This document shows positions 57,512 through 64,000 of a DNA stretch of 64,000 bases, in pieces. The DNA is taken from assembly GCA_029959195.1 (NCBI GenBank), contig CP114118.1:682001-746000 (forward strand). The letters run 5' to 3'. Source of the stretch: Dictyophora rubrovolvata (lineage: Eukaryota; Basidiomycota; Agaricomycetes; Phallales; Phallaceae). The first letter of the stretch is position 1; each line of letters opens with the position of its first letter. A model generated the notes under the pieces. It saw nothing but the letters and a program-made list of their open reading frames with translations, did no database searches and was not told the DNA's origin. Made by a program: the position numbers and the translations under genes.

Positions 57512-60500
57512 CCCTAGAGGAGGGATCCCTAAGTTTGTTCTCTTAGGATCCCCTCCCTGTAGGTGAGTTAGTTAGTATTTATCCAATACAGTTACTTAGG
57601 ATCCCCTCCCTCTAGTCTGAGTGAGTAGCCCTGACAATGGGTTGAAGAGAAATTGTCTATTAAAAAGATGGAAGAAGAATAGATATAATGAAAGAGAAAA
57701 AAAGTGCTCAAAAATACTGAGAAATGGGGATAGTATCGCTGCCACTGTGGCCAATGATGACAACAGAGACTTTTGAGTGATGGGTGACATAGTGACAAGC
57801 TGTGATGAACGAGTCATGTGATGATGATGTGTTGGTTCAACAATGCCGCGGGTGATGATGTGCAGTCATAGTAGCCAATGAGAATTAAAGAAACTAATAT
57901 TTAATTGATTGAAAATAATAGTTTTAGTGTAAAATAATTAAAAAATTCTCCTCGCAGTGAAGTCCTCTGAAGTACTACAAAATGCCTATGAGCATTCACT
58001 GTAATATTTGCAGGATAGAGATTTTTGAGTGGAACTATCTTACTAGAGTACGTAACAGTATCTGTCACATAGTCTAGTATGATAGTATCACGTGGGTACT
58101 ATAGGTGGTTCTCAGAATTCTCCGGAAATCAGTTTTGGAGTTCAGGTTGGAGTTATCCACTGAATTCAGAGTGAATTCAGAGTGAATTCCCCCACATGAA
58201 ACCCTCTAATGCCCCACTCCCTCAGAAATTTGTTAGAATCCAGCATACTAAGTGCCAGTATCACACCCTATACACATAGTACAAGCGTGTCACCTCTCCC
58301 CTAGTCGTCATTACCGACCACTAGGGAAGAGGTGAGTAAACCATATCAATATAATAACATAACATACTTACACACCTGTAGACTAATTAACTTACAGGTA
58401 ATATAGTCGTCATTACCGACCACTAGGGAAGAGACTAATTAACTTACAAAATTGCCACTAGCCTTGAAAGTTTGATCTGAAATATGGTGGAATTATGTAA
58501 GCTATGAATGTTTTGTTGAACAACAAGTAAAAGCTGGTTAGACTTACTAGAGATGTAATAAGTTATGATCGAGGTCGATGTTATTATATAGAGTACTGTC
58601 AAATTTATTTTCTTTTATGATTCATTCACAAACATAAATATATGAGCACATCAAGACATTCACGAGAAAGAGATCGAAGCTGTTGTTTGTTTAATTGGAA
58701 CAAGAACTTCGCCATATGCTCAAACGTTTGAACATAAATTCGAAAATGTTTATAATCGTAAAGTGAACAAGGGGAAAGCATTTGGAACAGGCTTTCAAAT
58801 AAATAAATAATAATTAATTAAAACAGCGCCGCGATAATACCTAATAATAAGGAATGTTCTTAAACAGGTTTACTATATACGGTGACATCATGATAATCGT
58901 AAATTGTACCAGCAATCATAACTTAGTCCTTCAATATTCTAAATTAGTTTTTGAAGGGAAGCGACAATGTCGTTAGCACTGGGGCATTCCGTGGTATCCG
59001 AGTCATCATCACGTTTAAAGACTCGAGGTGCTTCAACCTCTCGTCTCGCAGGGGGACCTGCCAAACCGAATTCTCTCTAAAAAAACATAATAACCACGCA
59101 TTTGAGGATTCATCAAATTATCCATCAGTGAGAAAATTTCTCACATTGAACAAGTTTGTCTCCAGCGTCGCTAATTGAATTTCATTTCCGCCTGAGAAGG
59201 GTCCGATCGACCCTTCTACACCTACATCAAAACTAACTCCAGCGTCGACTGAAACCATAGCTACAGTTCCTCTTTTGAACAGGTCACGAGAATAATCTCT
59301 CTTGCCGAAATTGGACTGTATGCCCGTGCTGAAAGAAAGGAAGCAATCGGCCTCGGCGAATGCCTGTCGGTTTTACATTTAGACAATTGCAAGCAGAAAA
59401 AATTGGATCATAATTTTACCGTGACCGACCCAGAATCGTGCGCGTCAACACCGACTCTGAACTGAATCAGAAATGTGAGCAATTCTCGAAACAACTCATC
59501 AACAGGTGAAACAAATAACCTTTGGTATGATATGTCCGGTGACACTTATGCTCGGGCCTACCGCAAGCGAAGGATTGGTACTCATATGAATGGCTTGAAA
59601 AAGGGTAAGAAAGACCGACTTTACGAGAGGATAGATGAACAAACATACGATCAGAAGAAGTAGGCGTAATACTGCGTGATGATGCGCCTGCACTGGACGG
59701 AAAAAACAATGTGAATACTATTGATATCCCATTGGGTATGAACAATTGCTGTGGACTGCAGGGAAGCATCAACATCAACCCGTGAATCAATCTCGAGTTC
59801 AGGTCCGAGTGTGATAACTCTGCGAGAATTCATCATGATGCATACACGATTAAGCTGGCAAAAATGTATTTTACCCAGGAATGGTCAAGTCCGGAATTGA
59901 AAGGGAGAAGAATGGTTGATCTCCGGTGGTAGTTGATACCTATCTAAAATGAGGACGTTTTGTACTTTATAAACCATTCATGAAAACATTACCAATAGAC
60001 CAGCGTTGATATTCAAATCCATAGACACAGTTCCCTCTATATCTGGAACGAATTATTTGAGTCTCTGTTACTCTGCCAGCGAGCTGAGTTTCTCTACCTG
60101 CTGTGATTACAATCGTTTTAACTATCACGAAGCTTCCCTGGTTGAATGATTGAAAAAGTTCGCGCAAGATTGAATCTGGATATCACTCACCGTAATGGTG
60201 CCATTGAGAGTCACGCTACCGTTTACAGTTCCCGTGACATCCTATGATGAAAAAAAATGTTAATAATGTTCTCAGTGCAAATGATGACTGGATCGTCACT
60301 TACTACGTTAAGATCAAGTTCCACGTCAGCCGCTCCAAGATCACAGGACGCGGATTTATTGAGCAAGGTCTCGCTTTTTTGAAAAGGGCCGATGGGAAAA
60401 GTCTTGGATGCGGATTTAGTAACTGCAAGGTCGGACAGGCTGGGTTATATACGTGTGAAAGTCAGCAGTGAAGCAAAATTATCTTACATCTTGCTATAAT

Positions 60501-61153
60501 AATGTGAGTATAAATTTGCAATATGAAAGTGGAAGGGGAACGAACGTTGTAGAGCGGTACTGGCGCTCGATGGAACTGGCTCGGAATTGCCGAAGTTTAT
60601 TTCAAAGGTGACATTTTCCCGCCTGATACAAAATCCATTAGATGACAATTATGTGCCGCTTTTAAAAACAGGTGACTGACGCCGATTCAGGGATCTGTGT
60701 AAAATTATAATCCAACTGCATCGTATACACTCCGTCAGTTCCGTTGTCGATGGAAACAATCCTTGCGAACGGTCCTGTTCCACACTGAAATGAGACGCAA
60801 ATCAACGATTCGTCTTTCATCGAAGAACCATAATGAAACTCACATTCTCGGGCAAGCGTACAATGGTATTTTCAACCCCTCCGTTGAAAACGTGGTCACA
60901 GTACTGAGTTTGATCCGGGCTGCCTTCACAGGTCATAATAACAGTATGATTACCAGAACTCCAATTAGGATCGCATCCTTGGATGTTCCAGCCTGCTGCT
61001 TGTGTAACATCCCCAATAAGCTCCTGGGACCCGTTCTAAATAACAAATGTCAATATTTTACGCTTCCAGGGTGTTCAAAGTGACATACTATGGAAATGGA
61101 GTGGACTAATGATTTCACGTTGTCACCTCCACTATGAGAGCAGGATCCCGATA
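57512..61153 (-). repeat. Inverted repeat, right arm (unoccupied site retained)
   Basis: 3,642 bp, the reverse complement of the left arm with the LTR element removed. The AGTG at 57926-57929 is the single-copy target site. The arm ends at 61153 inside exon 1 of the right secreted gene. Confidence 0.95.
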
Positions 61154-61220
61154 TACAAGGAATGTTGTTCATGGCCTGGGCAAAACCGGTTAAAGCGAGG
61201 AGGAATGTAAGAATCTGCAT
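58939..61220 (-). CDS. Secreted beta-rich protein, right copy (frame interrupted)
   Basis: Inverted paralogue of the gene at 42669-44968, convergent with it. Its own signal peptide (core ILTFLLALTGFAQA) and mature start NNIPCISGSCSHSGG differ from the left copy up to the Ile/Val before SGSC; from there the sequence is practically identical. One visible coding difference is a T6 instead of T5 run near 59701-59706, which shifts the frame in the exon after DINSIHIVF, so this copy would be truncated unless the extra base is a sequencing error. The intron near 59085 also differs by one base in a homopolymer. Its promoter is unrelated to that of the left copy. The model ends at the TAG complementary to 58939-58941. 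Confidence 0.6.
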
Positions 61221-61861
61221 AATTGTAGAATCAAACAGCAGGGAAGTTTAGTATTGAGACTGTTTGGAAGAAGACAGAACTCTGGAGCTCTAGAGAGTAG
61301 AGTGCACGGAACTAGTAAATCTGCTCGACAAAAATCTTTATTAAGTAGAATCCTCCTGGACGGATGGGGTTAAAGATCAAAGTCTCCAGCGCATGATATC
61401 CAAACAGTGTAGTATTCAATTTGGGTATCTTTCTGAAAACGCATAGCTTCCATACATCATTAATGTGATATTAGCCTGGGTTTGCACTTGCGGCTTGGGA
61501 AGTTGCATTTGTAAATTGTGCATGACAACAACGCGTTACGCGACATTAGTGAAGTAGCTCATTTGGTTGTTAGGTAAGCGGCATGATATCCTGCCATCCG
61601 GCAGGGATGAGGACAGTTTCAATCGAGTACTTTCAGGTTGCGACTACTGCAAGACACTGACAACCGTTCTGAAGCATCTGCAAAACTTAGCTGTTTTTAC
61701 TTAATGTGTCATATTCAATCCAAGCGTGACGAAGAGTGGGAGTGCAGCGCGACTAGTATTGGCGCCTAAAAGTTGTACATAGTTAGCTTAGCGAGCTCGC
61801 CTAGAGTTCAAGGCTGGGTGCGCGTTTCTTTCATCTTCTGTTTTCTTTAGTAGATACTGAC

Positions 61862-61882
61862 GTTCAAGGCTTCGCCTTGAAC
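61862..61882. repeat. Perfect short hairpin
   Basis: GTTCAAGGC and GCCTTGAAC, separated by TTC, form a 9-bp perfect stem. The same arm recurs at about 61805-61814 (GAGTTCAAGGC), so a larger alternative fold of about 85 nt is possible. Confidence 0.8.
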
Positions 61883-62286
61883 TCTTAGATATCCGTTGCA
61901 CAGTAATATATTCCATATTACCCTATTTGTTGTGAAAGCGTAGCGTTTAACTCGGTGATGATCAAGAACGAAGTTGAGGCCGTTGAGGGACAAGTGTGGC
62001 AGTGGAGTCTAAGGATCCAAGGGGGCTCACGCTCTCAGGGTCACCGGGACCGGCCACCTAACCTATCAAAATGAAGCAGAACTCCTTTTGGGAACTTGGG
62101 TCGCTGAAGCCGTGACTTTGGAAGAAGAATTTTCGCATGTCTTAAGGAATATATTAATATGTACAGGTAACTTCCAGTGCACGTTGGACGTCGAGCTTTC
62201 GGTCCGCCAGTAAGTCGGCGGTCGCACGAGTTCACGTTCGAAACGTCTTCAACCATCAGAAAGGCACATATGGCCAAAAGGGGGAA

Positions 62287-62371
62287 GATGAAAATGATTT
62301 CCCAAATCTTGTCCTTTGCTACTCGATGATGAAAATGATTTCCCAATATTGAGTCTTGTCCTTCGCTACTA
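62287..62371. repeat. Tandem duplication of about 42 bp
   Basis: Two units share GATGAAAATGATTTCCCAA and CTTGTCCTTTGCTAC / CTTGTCCTTCGCTAC. The second unit has a few extra bases. Confidence 0.85.
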
Positions 62372-62409
62372 AGCACTCATTGCCGCTGCGGTCATAATTT
62401 ACAGAATCA

Positions 62410-62760
62410 GAATGTCTCGAAGGGGATCTCCCAAATTGAAGTCTTCCTAAGAAAAATACAATAATCACGCCTTTGAAAATTCATCAAATTATCCATCATT
62501 CATCCCGGAGTAGAACTCTTACCTGGAAAAAGTTTGTTTGCATCCACCGACGTCAATAAAATCGTTATCTCCATCTTTCAAGGGCCGATTGGCCCTGATA
62601 CACCTCCATTAAAATTAACTGCAACATCGATTGAAACCGAAGCTAAAGTCCCTGCTCTTTTAAAGAATGATCTGTGATAGAGCTCTGTATACCCGCGTCT
62701 AGAATAGATGCGGTTGTTGCTATCAAATCGGTAGGAAACCTAATCTTTAATGGTAGGTAC
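62410..62760 (-). pseudogene. Decayed third copy of the secreted-protein gene (C-terminal exons)
   Basis: Shows clear but degraded similarity to 59045-59310 in the right copy: the intron stretch with ATTCATCAAATTATCCATCA is shared exactly, and the coding block corresponding to VSVDAGVSFDVGVEGSIGP is recognisable around 62560-62670 (AAGGGCCGATTGGCCCTGA against AAGGGTCCGATCGACCC). Only the 3' part of the gene is present, and the flanks diverge. Same orientation as the right copy, so it is a tandem relic. Confidence 0.7.
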
Positions 62761-64000
62761 TTTTAGCGTTATAGACCCTTTTTCCTTGTGGAGAAAATTA
62801 TGTTGGGTGGTGGGTTTAGAGCTGTACGAGAATCGCAGTGAAAACTTCAAGTTGTTTCTGAATCAGTATGGCTGTGTTCTGACCTTACACCGCGAATCCC
62901 ACAGAAAATTCTACCACAAGACATGAATGCGGTGAAAAGAAAATGCACGAAGAAAATCGCAAAACCGTACAAATTATCATCAGAGTAAATAACCTCTTTC
63001 AACGTAGATGGACAAGACTGTCGTAAGCGCCTGTCGGATAACCGGCGTTTCTCCGCCAGCTTCACTGTCATTCCGACTCATTTGTGACCTGTGCTCTTTC
63101 GAAAGTAATAGACTGGAAATATTCCACTTTTTCTCCCCTAAGTACTCTCAATTTATCAATGATATATGCCTTTAATTCCCACTTAATCTTTAGTTTATCT
63201 GCCTTCTTTTCCTATTTATTTTACTTCCCTGGAAGTTGGAACCTCACAGGTTCACATAAATACATATGACCCTTTTACACGGCGGGCCAGTTCACAAAAG
63301 TCCTTTTATTGTGCACGTCCTCGTCGACAAATTCGTTTCACAGAAGTGCATAATTGCCATTTGTAAGTCCAAAACATTATATCTCGCTTTCGTCATGATA
63401 AATACATATATGTGATGATTCAATTATTTCTCTAACAAGGTCGAGTCAAAGCAATCTGATGAGTTCGCGATCAACTTGGTTCCTGGACATGGAAGAAAGG
63501 TCAGGGACTGCTCCAAACTCGAACGGTCCACAATTTGCGTCCTATGACGACTTCGTTGTTTGCCAAGGGAAGGGGAAGCCCAAAAACAGGGGTCAAATCA
63601 TGCAGATTGTAATGTTAAAGAATATCCTATATGCTCATTAGTTGATTATGAAATTCAGTGTCAATATTCCACGTGTCACAACGTTGGTGCATGATGAACA
63701 GACTCAGAATGGGTTTCATATAGCTTCAGAAAATACATGGAATGTGTCGATGTTGATGTTCCTAATGAGCGAGTATTGTTTCTGTAGACGGGTAATGTCT
63801 TGTAAAAAAGCATGCTAATCACAGAGTTTCCAGCACATCGAATTTTTACAACTGAAACGTCGTGGGTAACACGATCAAACTCATCGACGAGCCCCACCCT
63901 AGACAAACGGACCAGGTCATATTCAAGGGGAAGGAAAGTCGTAAGCTGAATTTCAAGCTGAGCATCACGCCCAATTCACTTAACGCTTAACCCTAAACCC
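62761..64000. other. Right-end region without recognised genes
   Basis: 1.24 kb, AT-rich, with only short open stretches (up to 76 codons) lacking domains or splice context. Nothing supported is seen up to the window edge. Confidence 0.4.

Larger units (their letters stand above)
61221..62409. other. Intergenic region outside the right arm
   Basis: 1.19 kb with no supported gene. It contains a perfect hairpin and a tandem duplication (separate entries), and the promoter of the right secreted gene adjoining 61221. ORFs on the minus strand at 62041-62376 cover the tandem repeat and show no domain. Confidence 0.4.

Noticed and set aside
42754-61153. Whole structure as a giant fold-back DNA transposon
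   Set aside because: The outer edges lie inside coding exons of two distinguishable paralogues and there is no target duplication outside, so a terminal inverted repeat of a transposon is not supported.
63975-64000. Telomere-like AACCCTAAACCC at the window end
   Set aside because: Only one and a half repeat units, and the C-rich strand would have to face a left chromosome end; at a right end TTAGGG would be expected on this strand. Treated as coincidence.

Overview
The window looks like nuclear DNA of a filamentous basidiomycete, most likely a mushroom-forming Agaricomycete. Genes are compact and split by many short GT-AG introns of about 50-75 nt. The proteins recognised (Ugo1, Nus1, Pil1/Lsp1, Spf30, fungal Zn2Cys6 factor, fungal-type Tle1-like hydrolase, phytase-like secreted protein) form a fungal set, and no bacterial operon structure is visible. 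Most gene models were built by eye by joining exons across GT-AG introns, so inner boundaries are good to a few bases where family motifs fix the frame and looser elsewhere. Layout, 1-41 kb: an ordinary euchromatic gene array. In order: a DEAD-box helicase running off the left edge (-), an aromatic amino acid decarboxylase-type gene with a damaged active-site block (-), SPF30 splicing factor (+), a D-2-hydroxyacid dehydrogenase (-), a Ser/Thr-rich GPI-anchored wall protein (+), an eisosome Pil1/Lsp1 protein (-), a two-domain rhodanese/mercaptopyruvate sulfurtransferase (+), a secreted phytase-like beta-propeller protein (+), a Tle1-like (DUF2235) alpha/beta hydrolase (-), NUS1 of the dolichol pathway (-), SEC17/alpha-SNAP (-), PRP19 (+), UGO1 (-), cytosolic methionyl-tRNA synthetase (+), an SLC25A39/Mtm1-like mitochondrial carrier (+), a conserved small hypothetical gene (+), a long Zn2Cys6 transcription factor (-), a single-pass membrane protein (-) and a low-complexity hypothetical (-). 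Two head-to-head pairs (SEC17/PRP19, UGO1/MetRS) share very short promoters. Layout, 41-64 kb: an accessory, repeat-rich region. Two convergent copies of a secreted beta-rich protein gene (42.7-45.0 kb + and 58.9-61.2 kb -) lie in an almost perfect inverted repeat with arms of 3.64 kb and a 301-bp spacer. A 10.8-kb broken Ty3/Gypsy LTR retrotransposon sits in the left arm only, flanked by a 4-bp CACT duplication; the right arm keeps the unoccupied site. The element itself carries a further insertion of about 2.2 kb. A decayed third relative of the secreted gene lies at 62.4-62.8 kb. The main observations are: (1) the repeat edges cut sharply inside exon 1 of both paralogues, so signal peptides and promoters differ while the mature coding parts are virtually identical; (2) the two LTRs of the inserted element differ far more than the two repeat arms that flank it, which points to recent gene conversion of the arms; (3) the decarboxylase has lost the PLP-lysine block exactly where a former intron now seems to be read as coding sequence.
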